Origin: an uncultured Lachnospiraceae bacterium
GTDB lineage: Bacteria > Bacillota > Clostridia > Lachnospirales > Lachnospiraceae
Length of the DNA: 35,700 nt
Assembly: GCA_949076555.1 (NCBI GenBank)
Contig: CARUOB010000028.1
Coordinates: 1 to 35,700, forward strand
Direction: 5' to 3'
In this document: piece after piece, positions 1-7,709 of the stretch
How positions within the stretch are numbered: the stretch's first letter is position 1
Layout: every line of letters begins with the position of its first letter
Notes under the pieces: model-generated
What the model was told of the DNA's origin: nothing
The model's input: the letters and a program-made list of their open reading frames with translations, nothing else
The model's database searches: none
Position numbers and translations under genes: made by a program

Positions 1-142
<142 letters not shown>

Positions 143-404
143 ATATTGATCCGGGTCAAAATAAGCACTTAGCTCTGAGCAAATCCCTTCAGGATTTGCT
201 CCTTTTGTACCCTTAAATACTGTTTGTTAGTTTGTATCGTTCGATACTTTCTGAAAATCTTCTCTTTTTGGAATCTTTTCAGGGTTGCATTACTGTTTAT
301 TTGTCAAGGTGCTTCGGAGCAAATCACTATGTGATTAACTCCTGAAGAATGTTTCGCATTCTTCTCTGTGTCATCCTGCTTTTTAAGTATTTCCCGCAGG
401 CGAC
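143..404 (-). promoter_or_regulatory. rRNA operon leader with stem-loops
   Basis: This roughly 260-nt stretch lies between the rRNA promoter and the 16S 5' end and has no convincing ORF. It holds two clear inverted repeats: GAAGAATG/CATTCTTC at 344-364 with a 5-nt loop, and GAGCAAATCC/GGATTTGCTC at 177-201. The second arm sequence GAGCAAATC recurs near 317-325. On the transcribed strand the first hairpin is preceded by ACACAGAGAAGAATGC, which resembles the core of the structured repeat at 5961-6073 and 8825-8897. Leader hairpins in rRNA operons take part in RNase III processing and antitermination; assigning either role here is inference. Confidence 0.6.
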
Positions 405-410
405 TTTCAT

Positions 411-441
411 ATAATAGCAGAAGAATAATTGGATGTCAACG
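411..441 (-). promoter_or_regulatory. Promoter of the rRNA operon
   Basis: On the minus strand a perfect -35 TTGACA (436-441) is followed after 19 nt by TATTAT (411-416). The -10 is preceded by TGC, giving an extended -10 (TGn). The spacer is longer than the 17-nt optimum, which the extended -10 may offset. It sits just downstream of the cvpA-like stop codon and points at the 16S gene about 270 nt away. Confidence 0.75.
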
Positions 442-491
442 GGTTTTTAGGAATTTTTTTGAATTTTTTTGAAACCTTATTTTTGAGGAAA

Positions 492-893
492 TCAAAACAC
501 ATAAATTCCGAAATGAGCCAGCGCCTTGTATGAAAAATATGCAAGCAGACAGGCTTCTGCCGCGCCCATTACCGCGCCCAATACTTTGTTGATGCCGCTT
601 ATTATGGAAATACTTCCGACCGCCAGCAGCGGTGCAAAAACCAGGCGGCACAGTTTGAAAAGGATGCCAAGCAGAACCAGCGCAATAATAGATGCCGTCA
701 GAATATGGGTTGATTTGCTCATTGCGCTGGTGACTGCAAGAAAGACCAAAGCCACACACGCCAAAGAAATCACACCCGACAAAAGGTTGACAATTTCCTG
801 CATCATGCCACAGGCATACCCGCCCTTTATCCTCCATATAAATAGCAAAACCACAACTGCCGCAAAGGCAGACATAACCAATTCCTGTTTCAT
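492..893 (-). CDS. CvpA family membrane protein
   Basis: A protein of about 133 residues that is mostly hydrophobic, with around four predicted membrane spans. The segment INKVLGAVMGAAEACLLAYF near the C-terminus matches the N-x-x-L-G-x-x-x-G signature of CvpA/colicin V production proteins. CvpA-like proteins are inner-membrane proteins tied to envelope stability; the biochemical role is not established. The reading frame is open further upstream to 983, but the added N-terminus is not hydrophobic and has no family resemblance. The start at 893 (MKQELVMSAF) is preferred; an internal ATG at 875 has a better-spaced AGGAA and is possible. It follows the DUF5711-like gene on the same strand and is probably co-transcribed. 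Family assignment is moderate because CvpA members are short and divergent. Confidence 0.7.
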   Translation of the reverse strand: MKQELVMSAFAAVVVLLFIWRIKGGYACGMMQEIVNLLSGVISLACVALVFLAVTSAMSKSTHILTASIIALVLLGILFKLCRLVFAPLLAVGSISIISGINKVLGAVMGAAEACLLAYFSYKALAHFGIYVF

Positions 894-1050
894 CGCAATT
901 TTAACCTGTTTTATCTTCACTGGAAACTGTGCAATATCTTTACAGTTCTGATGCAAAATCCGTTTCAAACAATCTGTCATCACGAAATTTTTACATACCC
1001 ATCATGTTCTTACGGTTCCGGCAGAGCACGCTTCGGCCTGTATCCGGCAG

Positions 1051-2259
1051 TTATCTCAATTCTATCGTATCAATGGAGTCCGGCGTCACTATCATATAGG
1101 TGTAGGACGCGCTCTGCGGTATCATCATCAGAGCCGTCTTGTTAAATTTTCCGGTATATTTTTCCGCCCCGCGGCTGTTGTAGATCCGGCAGTCGGACTC
1201 ATTATATATGATAATCTGATCATCATGGAACAAAATATCTCTGCATTCTATATCGTACTCAATGGAACAGACAGAATCGCCCGACTTATGGTATACGTCC
1301 AGCCGGTATCTGCTGCCGTTCTCCCTGCTGTTAAAGACAAGCCCTACATATTCGCTCCCGTAATAAACGCCCCTCACCTCTTCGTCAAGCAGTTTCTCCG
1401 CTAAGCTGACGGGCTTTTGCGCGCCGCCAAAAAACATAATCCGATCGTCGGACACTGCAAAGAGAGAACGGTTATCAAGAAATCGGGCAAACGGAACTAT
1501 CGTATCTATGTAATCATAACCGCTCACATAATTGTCCGTATTGTTCTGTCCCACCGCGCCAAAATTATAAAAGGCAACGCTGGACTTCATATGCCCGCTG
1601 TCCACATACAGATAGGAAACACACACAAGCTCCCCGCTCGGTGAGATCGACACCTCCGCCGGATAACCGCTTTCCTTCATGGTCGTCCGGAAGCGTACCA
1701 GTTCATTTCCTTTCGCATCATACAGACAAATCAAAGTGACATTTGTGTCATCAAGCACTGCTGCCACCACACCGCCCGCAGACACGCAAAAATCACGCAC
1801 CGGCCGGTTGGTTGTGATATTGCCCAGCACAGATTCCGTGTTCATCACATAAATCTCCCTGCCGTTATAATCTCCAACCGCCACCACGTTCTGGTTGATA
1901 TCCACCATGGGATTCTGCATTTCAAAAGTCTGGTTCCACACCGCATTGCCTTTGGTATCCATACAGCTTATTCCATCCTTGCTGTAAGTAAGAAGATGCG
2001 ATGCAAAGGGCATCATCTGCGCTTCGGACGGGATCTTGATTTCCACGTTTAAAAGCTCCACGCTTTCCGTATAGATTTTGTTCTGCCATTGTATATAAGC
2101 TACCGCTCCCAAAGCGGCAAACAGCACCAGCACGAGAGTCACCCTGTAAAACACGGTAAATTTGTGGCTCTTGATCTTTTCCCGATAGCTGATTCTGGGC
2201 TGCTTTTGTTCCTTGTCCCGCTTCTCTTTTTTTCTGAAATATTCTCTGATATTTGCCAT
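1051..2259 (-). CDS. Membrane-anchored beta-propeller protein, DUF5711-like
   Basis: A 402-residue protein with a short basic cytoplasmic N-terminus, one transmembrane helix at about residues 38-56 (VTLVLVLFAALGAVAYI) and a large extracytoplasmic domain. That domain is a series of beta-strand-rich units with recurring patterns such as LLTYSKDGISCMDTKGN, consistent with a WD40/PQQ-like propeller. I recognise it as resembling DUF5711, a family seen in Lachnospiraceae with no known function. The start at 2259 has AAGGATACGGCAG before ATG; the open frame extends upstream to 2307 but lacks a ribosome site there. Its own promoter lies at 2328-2356. It sits between the LysM gene and the CvpA-like gene, so an envelope-linked role is likely by context only. 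Confidence 0.72.
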   Translation of the reverse strand: MANIREYFRKKEKRDKEQKQPRISYREKIKSHKFTVFYRVTLVLVLFAALGAVAYIQWQNKIYTESVELLNVEIKIPSEAQMMPFASHLLTYSKDGISCMDTKGNAVWNQTFEMQNPMVDINQNVVAVGDYNGREIYVMNTESVLGNITTNRPVRDFCVSAGGVVAAVLDDTNVTLICLYDAKGNELVRFRTTMKESGYPAEVSISPSGELVCVSYLYVDSGHMKSSVAFYNFGAVGQNNTDNYVSGYDYIDTIVPFARFLDNRSLFAVSDDRIMFFGGAQKPVSLAEKLLDEEVRGVYYGSEYVGLVFNSRENGSRYRLDVYHKSGDSVCSIEYDIECRDILFHDDQIIIYNESDCRIYNSRGAEKYTGKFNKTALMMIPQSASYTYMIVTPDSIDTIELR

Positions 2260-2327
2260 CTGCCGTATCCTTAAATTCCGGTTGCTGCCGTTCCTGCGGC
2301 TTCGCACCGCTCATTGCCAACGCGTAC

Positions 2328-2356
2328 ATTATACCACAGGCTTGCGTACTTTTCTA
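2328..2356 (-). promoter_or_regulatory. Promoter for the DUF5711-like gene
   Basis: Minus strand: TAGAAA (2351-2356, four of six to the -35 consensus), 17-nt spacer, perfect TATAAT (2328-2333) preceded by TGG (extended -10). It overlaps the last codon of the LysM gene. The 13-mer TATAATGTACGCG is shared exactly with the tadA promoter at 9591-9603. Confidence 0.6.
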
Positions 2357-3544
2357 CGGCAGGATGATTCTTTGCCCGGAGCGGATTTTGTCGGGATCTG
2401 AAAGCTCGTTTATTTCACAGATCTTTTCCACGCGGGAGATGTCACCGTAAATTTTCTGGCTGATTGTATAGAGCGTGTCTCCCTCTTCCACTTCGTAATA
2501 TCTCGTTATACTTCTGGAAAGCGCTTCCTCGTTTTCTTCCTCATTCTGTTCCGCCGCCTCCTTTTTGTCTTCCTCCCCTGTTTCAGACAAAGCTGTCTCC
2601 TCCTTCGGTGCGTCTTCTGTCTCCGCCTCCTGACCTGACTCTGTCTCCTTCCCGGAATTTTGCGCATCCGTCTCATCGGCCTTTTTTTCGACAGATTTCA
2701 GAACGCCTTCCTCATTCGTCTCTTTTTCTTCGAAATCCGCTTTTTGGGAATCCTCATCTTGCCCGCGGTCCTCCGCCGTCTCAAAATTTTCATCCCGGAT
2801 CTTGTCTTCTGCCTGCCCGTCAGCCACCGTGCCTTCCGGCGTTTTTGTCTCCCGCTCAACCACAATTCCCTTGTCCTTTGACGGGATTCGCTCCTGGTCT
2901 TCCGCCGTCCTTTCGGCCCCCGCATCCGATGCCGTTTCTCCCGCCTCCTGATTTTCTATGGCGAAGAAAACCTCCCTGGCGGAGCGGTTCAGTTCCTCCA
3001 TCTTGTCATAGCTGTCTGTAGAGGTGATTACAATAGCCACAAGCACCACCAAAATCAGACATAACTGCACTGACATGGCCCCATGGGGCATACGTTTTTT
3101 CTCTTCTTTCGGAAACTGTACCGGAGCAGGCTGCCTCTCCTGTCCATTTGCTTTTTCCGCAATCCGTTTTCTGTCCGCACTGCCTGTCCACTCCAACAGG
3201 TAATTCTGCATCGCTTCATTGTTATCATAAAACACCTGAAAACCGGTTGTCCTACATTCGCCGTCAGGTTCCCGCACGAGAAAAACCGGCCCTGCCTGCG
3301 TGAGTCGGCATACCAGCTCGTGAAGCGGATCATATGCCGCAAAAGCGGCAATCCCTTTTTCTCTGCCCGCCCCGTAAACATAGAGCTTTCTGCCGTTCTC
3401 CAGACGTGATCCGTAAAAATAAATTTCGGATAATTCCAAAGAATCCGACTCACGCCTTAAATATGACAGGACATACTCTTCCACATAAATATGATATTTT
3501 TTCTTTCTCTCCTCTGTAGCAAAAAACGTCGACCCGGATTCCAT
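2354..3544 (-). CDS. Membrane-anchored LysM domain protein
   Basis: A 396-residue protein in three parts. Residues 1-155 form a soluble cytoplasmic domain I do not recognise. Residues 157-176 are a single hydrophobic helix. Residues 177-345 are a very acidic Glu/Lys/Asp-rich linker. The last 49 residues (348-396) are a LysM module with the typical YYEVEEGDTLYTISQKIYGD start and SGQRIILP end. LysM binds the glycan of peptidoglycan, so the C-terminus is placed outside the membrane (type II topology). GGGGG precedes the ATG by 5 nt. It lies upstream of the DUF5711-like and CvpA-like genes on the same strand. It could be a scaffold linking a cytoplasmic domain to the wall; no enzymatic motif is seen. 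Confidence 0.85.
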   Translation of the reverse strand: MESGSTFFATEERKKKYHIYVEEYVLSYLRRESDSLELSEIYFYGSRLENGRKLYVYGAGREKGIAAFAAYDPLHELVCRLTQAGPVFLVREPDGECRTTGFQVFYDNNEAMQNYLLEWTGSADRKRIAEKANGQERQPAPVQFPKEEKKRMPHGAMSVQLCLILVVLVAIVITSTDSYDKMEELNRSAREVFFAIENQEAGETASDAGAERTAEDQERIPSKDKGIVVERETKTPEGTVADGQAEDKIRDENFETAEDRGQDEDSQKADFEEKETNEEGVLKSVEKKADETDAQNSGKETESGQEAETEDAPKEETALSETGEEDKKEAAEQNEEENEEALSRSITRYYEVEEGDTLYTISQKIYGDISRVEKICEINELSDPDKIRSGQRIILP

Positions 3545-3712
3545 GTTTTCCCCCTGCGCCTGTTATTTGTTTTCTTTTGTGGCGAGTATATCACATCTCC
3601 TCCGAAAAAAATGTCGTAAGGCGCGTCAACTGACAGGGCCGTTTACATTCATGCATAAATTCCGTCTCCGCCGCATATAAACAGGTCTGAAGCGCTGTGC
3701 ATAAACGTGCAA

Positions 3713-3741
3713 ATGCCGCCACGTATGTTACATGACGGCAT
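3713..3741 (-). terminator. Imperfect hairpin after galM, weak terminator candidate
   Basis: ATGCCGCCACGTA/TACATGACGGCAT forms a stem with two mismatches and a 3-nt loop, about 70 nt past the galM stop. Only a short T run follows on the minus strand. The rest of the 3545-3813 gap shows no gene. Confidence 0.35.
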
Positions 3742-3813
3742 CTAATCTTCTATATATTATTATCTATCAGTTTCTATGACAGCCAAATTACAATTCAGAC
3801 TGCCCAACTGATT

Positions 3814-4854
3814 TTATAAAAACTGATAAATCGTCTCCGCTTCATAATCTTTCCCCGGCCCGAACACCGCCTGCGGAAAATTCGGATGATGAATATGATC
3901 CGGAAAATAATGCGTCTCCAGACAAAATCCCGTGCGGGGCACATAACGCGCGCCGCCTTTCCCATCCTGATCGGCAATGCAGTTTCCTGCATAGAACTGC
4001 ATACCCGGCAGATTGGTAAACACTTTCATTCTGCGTCCGCTCTCGACATCCTCCACCTCGGCAGCCTCCCGCATCGTGCCGTCAGCTCCGTCGATCACAA
4101 AGTTATGGTCATAACCCTGCACCAGTTTAAGCTGCTCGTAATCCGCGCCGATCTCCTTGCCTATCTGTTTCATCTCGGTAAAGTCCAAAGGTGTACCCGC
4201 CACCGGTGCAATCTCTCCAGTGGGAATTGCCCCCGGAAGCACCGGCGTAAAATTGGCTGCACGCAGCCGCAAGAACTGTCCCTCTATGCTGCCGGAATCA
4301 TGTCCCGCCAGATTAAAATAAGTATGATTGGTCAGATTGATCAACGTCTCCATATCGGAAACCGCATGATATTTCAGTTTTAATTCATTGTCATCCGTAA
4401 GCGCGTAAGTCATGGTGATCTTTTTATTGCCCGGAAAGCCCAGTTCCCCGTCCTTCCCCTCGATCGAAAGCCGCAGACTGTCCCCGTCCTCCTCCGGCGT
4501 CCAAAGCCCTTTATGATACCCGCCGTCCATATCGCTGTGCAGATTGTTCGGACCGTCGTTCACAGGCAAATGATATTCTTTCCCGTTTAACGTAAAAGCC
4601 GCACCGCCTACACGATTCGCGTTCGGCCCTATGGTCACGCCAAAAAAACTGGGATTGGAAAAATAATCCTCCGCCTTGTCAAACCCCAAAACCACATCGG
4701 CAAATTCACCATTCTTATCCGGCGTCAAAAGACTCACAACCGCCGCTCCGAAGTTCGTGATCTTTGCCTCCACGCCATTCTTGTTTTTCAGGGTATACAA
4801 GTATATCTCTTCCCCCGTTTTCATTGTCCCGAACTTCTCTTTTATAATCCCCAC
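3814..4854 (-). CDS. galM: Aldose 1-epimerase (galactose mutarotase)
   Basis: A 346-residue protein, the usual length for bacterial GalM. It interconverts alpha and beta anomers of galactose or glucose in the cytoplasm, feeding the Leloir pathway. Visible family marks are the N-terminal ITNFGAAVVSLLTPDK strand, GPNANRVGGAAFTLNG, His106 in NNLHSD, the catalytic His177 in NLTNHTYFNLAG, and the catalytic base Glu313 in FCLETHYFPDHIHHPNFP. The start is GTG with GGAGG 9 nt upstream; an ATG ten codons in lacks such a site. It lies 54 nt downstream of recR, so it may be read from the dnaX-ybaB-recR transcript. No other galactose genes are in the window. Confidence 0.95.
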   Translation of the reverse strand: MGIIKEKFGTMKTGEEIYLYTLKNKNGVEAKITNFGAAVVSLLTPDKNGEFADVVLGFDKAEDYFSNPSFFGVTIGPNANRVGGAAFTLNGKEYHLPVNDGPNNLHSDMDGGYHKGLWTPEEDGDSLRLSIEGKDGELGFPGNKKITMTYALTDDNELKLKYHAVSDMETLINLTNHTYFNLAGHDSGSIEGQFLRLRAANFTPVLPGAIPTGEIAPVAGTPLDFTEMKQIGKEIGADYEQLKLVQGYDHNFVIDGADGTMREAAEVEDVESGRRMKVFTNLPGMQFYAGNCIADQDGKGGARYVPRTGFCLETHYFPDHIHHPNFPQAVFGPGKDYEAETIYQFL

Positions 4855-4908
4855 TTCCCGGTATCCTCCTTTATCTACGCTTCATCCCACAACCGCCAAT
4901 CCGGTCTG

Positions 4909-5505
4909 TCACAGTTCCACCCGGCCCTCCAGCGCCCGCAAAAGCGTCACCTCATCAATGTATTCCAAATCGCCTCCTACCGGTACGCCGCTGGCGATTC
5001 TTGTCACCTTAATTCCCGTCGGTTTGATCAGTTTGCTGATATACATCGCCGTAGTCTCGCCCTCCAAGCTGGAATTGGTCGCGATAATCACCTCCGTGAT
5101 CTCTCCCTCCAGCCGCTTCATCAGCTCTTTCAGTCTGATATCTCCCGGCCCGATTCCCAGCATGGGAGATATGGCGCCGTGCAGCACATGATAAACGCCT
5201 GTATATTTTCCGATCTTTTCATAAGCTGCCAGATCTCTCGCATTTTCCACCACCATAATGACGCCGTGATCCCTGTTCGCATTTGCGCAGACCGGACATA
5301 TTTCTTTGTCCGTCAGGGTAAAACACTCCTGGCAGTAACGAACGTTTGCCTTAGCCTCCACAATCGTCCTAGCCAGCCGGTCCACTCTGGACTGGGGCAT
5401 ATTAATCAGGTGAAAAGCAAGACGCTGCGCCGATTTATTGCCGATCCCCGGCAGTCCTGCCAACTCCTCTATCAATTTGTTGATATGTCCGCTGTAAAGT
5501 TCCAT
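4909..5505 (-). CDS. recR: Recombination mediator protein RecR
   Basis: A 198-residue protein, full length for RecR. RecR with RecO (and RecF) loads RecA onto SSB-coated single-stranded DNA gaps. It shows the N-terminal helix-hairpin-helix (LAGLPGIGNKSAQRLAFHL, about residues 15-33), the four-cysteine zinc motif CQEC...CPVC (about residues 58-73), and a Toprim domain with VVENARDLAAYEK and the conserved TEVIIATNSSLEGETTA block. It follows ybaB on the same strand, the classic dnaX-ybaB-recR order. The ribosome site is weak: AAAGG about 15 nt before ATG. Confidence 0.98.
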   Translation of the reverse strand: MELYSGHINKLIEELAGLPGIGNKSAQRLAFHLINMPQSRVDRLARTIVEAKANVRYCQECFTLTDKEICPVCANANRDHGVIMVVENARDLAAYEKIGKYTGVYHVLHGAISPMLGIGPGDIRLKELMKRLEGEITEVIIATNSSLEGETTAMYISKLIKPTGIKVTRIASGVPVGGDLEYIDEVTLLRALEGRVEL

Positions 5506-5558
5506 ATTTAGAAAAATTTCAACCTTTCGTCAGGACTTCGACTCACCTGTACGGATAT

Positions 5559-5912
5559 TTAAAAAGGCAGACCTCCGCCAAGGCCTAACCCGCCTGTCAT
5601 CTTATTCATGACTTCGGAATTGGCCTCCTCCGCCATGCGCAGCGCCTCATTTGCCGCTGCCATCACCAGATCCTCCAGCATTTCGATATCATCCGGGTCA
5701 ACGACCTCCTCGGAAAGTTTCACCTTCGTCACCTCCCGCTTACCCGTCACGGTAACTTCCACCGCGCCGCCGCCTGCCTTAGCCGTAAACTCCTTTGTTT
5801 CAAGTTCTTTCTGGCTTTCCTCCATCTGACGCTGCATTCTCTGCGCCTGCTTCATCAGATTACTCATATTGCCGGGCATTCCACCGCCCGGAAATCCGCC
5901 TCTTTTTGCCAT
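5559..5912 (-). CDS. YbaB/EbfC family nucleoid-associated protein
   Basis: A 117-residue protein with a Gly/Met-rich N-terminus (MAKRGGFPGGGMPGNMSNLMKQAQRMQRQME), a coiled segment, the conserved GGGAVEVTVTGKREV strand region and a C-terminal GLGLGGGLPF tail. Members bind DNA as tweezer-shaped dimers and are nearly always next to recR. The open frame reaches 6071, but the extra 53 codons read through the structured repeat at 5961-6073. The start at 5912 has AGGAAAGGAAAATAGGG upstream and gives the family's normal length. It lies between dnaX and recR. Confidence 0.96.
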   Translation of the reverse strand: MAKRGGFPGGGMPGNMSNLMKQAQRMQRQMEESQKELETKEFTAKAGGGAVEVTVTGKREVTKVKLSEEVVDPDDIEMLEDLVMAAANEALRMAEEANSEVMNKMTGGLGLGGGLPF

Positions 5913-5960
5913 TTTCCCTATTTTCCTTTCCTGTATTCCATACATTCCATATATATGCGC

Positions 5961-6073
5961 GGAGAATGCCCGTATTTTAGGCATTCTCCTGTGTGAGAAA
6001 AGTCTGCAAAGCAGACTTAGTACTTCTTCGCGAAGCAGCCTTTGCTGCGAGTGATTAGAAGTACTTCTCACAC
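5961..6073 (-). repeat. Structured dispersed repeat, copy 1 (between dnaX and ybaB)
   Basis: A nested set of inverted repeats fills the gap between dnaX and ybaB. GGAGAATGCC/GGCATTCTCC (5961-5970 with 5980-5989) is a perfect 10-bp stem. GTGTGAGAA (from 5991) pairs with TTCTCACAC (6065-6073) as an outer stem. Inside it are AAGTCTGC/GCAGACTT and AGTACTTCT/AGAAGTACT hairpins. The outer stem reaches the first base of the dnaX stop codon. A 21-nt stretch (5980-6000) is identical to 8843-8863 in copy 2. It could be a small non-autonomous element or an RNA processing or regulatory structure. Confidence 0.75.
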
Positions 6074-7632
6074 TATTCTTCCTCTATCTCCATATGAATC
6101 AACTGTGACAAGTCCACATAACTGTGTTCAAAGGTTTCCCTGTCCGGCACTGTCTGTATCGTCACATCGATCTCTTTGCCCGTCAAGTCCGCCAAGATCT
6201 GCTCCAATAACTCCTTATGCCCTTCCTGCCGCAAAAAATAATCGGAGGCCAGCCCGTCTTCCATAACCACCATCAACCGGCTGTCCCCGCCCAGACTTAA
6301 TCGCGCGTCTTTTAGATACTGCTTCATGGGCATATCCGCATTCGCAATAACATCCTGCCACCGCTCCACCGCTGCCTGCACATCCTCCGGTATGGCTTTC
6401 GGCAAAGGCGGGCGGTCTTTCACCGGAACAGGAGCAGGAACACTATCCCCTGCTCCCGAAGCCGCCACGGCCACGACACCGTGTTCCAACTGCTCCTCTA
6501 TGACCCTGATCCGCTCCGCCACAGAACCGATATCCTGTTCCATATCAGGCCTGCAAAGTTTGACCAGCGCAATCTCAATCAATATTCTCTTCTGCGGCGC
6601 ATATTTGATCTGCCCTGTAAGTTCCGAGAAAATGCGGATATAGCGCATAAGTGTTTCCGTCTTCAGCATCCCGGCTTCTTCCTTTAGCCGAAGCAGATTA
6701 TCGGAAGATACATCTATGATATCCTCGATATCATCGGAGGATTGCAGAAGAAGAAGATTTCTTAAATACCATGTAAAATCTGTCACAAACTGAGAAAGCT
6801 CCCGGCCCTGCATAACGATTTCTTCCAGAAGTCCGATGCATCCGGTTACCTCCCGCCCGATCACATGGCGCAAAAGTCTGCTGAACACCTCCGTATCTAC
6901 CGCACCAAGCACATCGAGCGCTTTATCATAAGTCAACTCCTGCCCGAAGTGAAAAGCAATGCACTGATCCAGCAGACTCAGCGCATCGCGCATGGAACCG
7001 TCAGCCGTCTTCGCAATATAGCGGAGCGCCTTCTCTTCCACCTGCACCTGCTCTTTTTCCATCAGTTCACGCAGTCTGCCCGCGATTGTCTCGATAGAAA
7101 TCCTGCGGAAATCGTAACGCTGGCAGCGGGAAAGTATGGTGATCGGTATCTTGTGCACCTCGGTAGTCGCCAAAATAAAAATCACATAGGACGGCGGCTC
7201 TTCCAGCGTCTTTAACAGTGCGTTAAACGCGCCGATGGAAAGCATGTGCACCTCGTCGATGATATAGACTTTAAACCGGCCCTCCGCCGGCGAATAGGAC
7301 ACCTCGTCCACGATTTCACGAATATTGTCCACGCCGTTGTTGGAGGCGGCGTCGATCTCGATCACATTCATACTGACGCCCGCCGCAATCGCCTTACAGC
7401 TCGCGCATTCCCCGCAGGGGCTTCCCTCTACGGGGTTCTCGCAGTTCACCGCCCGCGCAAATATTTTCGCTATGGAAGTCTTACCCGTACCTCTCGTTCC
7501 GCAAAACAGATACGCGTGGCCGATGCGGTCCGCCTTAATCTGGTTTCGCAGAGTGGTAACTATATGCTCCTGCCCTTTCACATCCTCAAAACGGCCCGGG
7601 CGGAACTTACGATACAGCGCTGTATATGACAT
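6073..7632 (-). CDS. dnaX: DNA polymerase III subunit gamma/tau
   Basis: A 519-residue clamp-loader ATPase. It loads the beta sliding clamp and organises the replisome. The N-terminal MSYTALYRKFRPGRFEDVKGQ is typical. Walker A GTRGTGKTS is at residues 45-53, the zinc cysteines are C64, C73, C76 and C79, Walker B is YIIDEVHML, and the SRC arginine-finger motif sits in ILSRCQRYDF. Domain III and a short tau-like C-terminal region follow. The length is slightly below the Bacillus subtilis protein. The start ATG has CGGAG upstream. It is followed by ybaB and recR. No obvious slippery A-run for a separate gamma product was noticed. Confidence 0.98.
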   Translation of the reverse strand: MSYTALYRKFRPGRFEDVKGQEHIVTTLRNQIKADRIGHAYLFCGTRGTGKTSIAKIFARAVNCENPVEGSPCGECASCKAIAAGVSMNVIEIDAASNNGVDNIREIVDEVSYSPAEGRFKVYIIDEVHMLSIGAFNALLKTLEEPPSYVIFILATTEVHKIPITILSRCQRYDFRRISIETIAGRLRELMEKEQVQVEEKALRYIAKTADGSMRDALSLLDQCIAFHFGQELTYDKALDVLGAVDTEVFSRLLRHVIGREVTGCIGLLEEIVMQGRELSQFVTDFTWYLRNLLLLQSSDDIEDIIDVSSDNLLRLKEEAGMLKTETLMRYIRIFSELTGQIKYAPQKRILIEIALVKLCRPDMEQDIGSVAERIRVIEEQLEHGVVAVAASGAGDSVPAPVPVKDRPPLPKAIPEDVQAAVERWQDVIANADMPMKQYLKDARLSLGGDSRLMVVMEDGLASDYFLRQEGHKELLEQILADLTGKEIDVTIQTVPDRETFEHSYVDLSQLIHMEIEEE

Positions 7633-7709
7633 AAAGTTAATCTCCGTTGCTGCTGTTTACGCCTTAACAAACCTAATTGCACCACAATCTGATATGGCGT
7701 GGACAGCGG

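Noticed and set aside
302..307. Second TTGACA in the rRNA leader as a tandem rRNA promoter
   Set aside because: No acceptable -10 is found 16-19 nt downstream on the minus strand.
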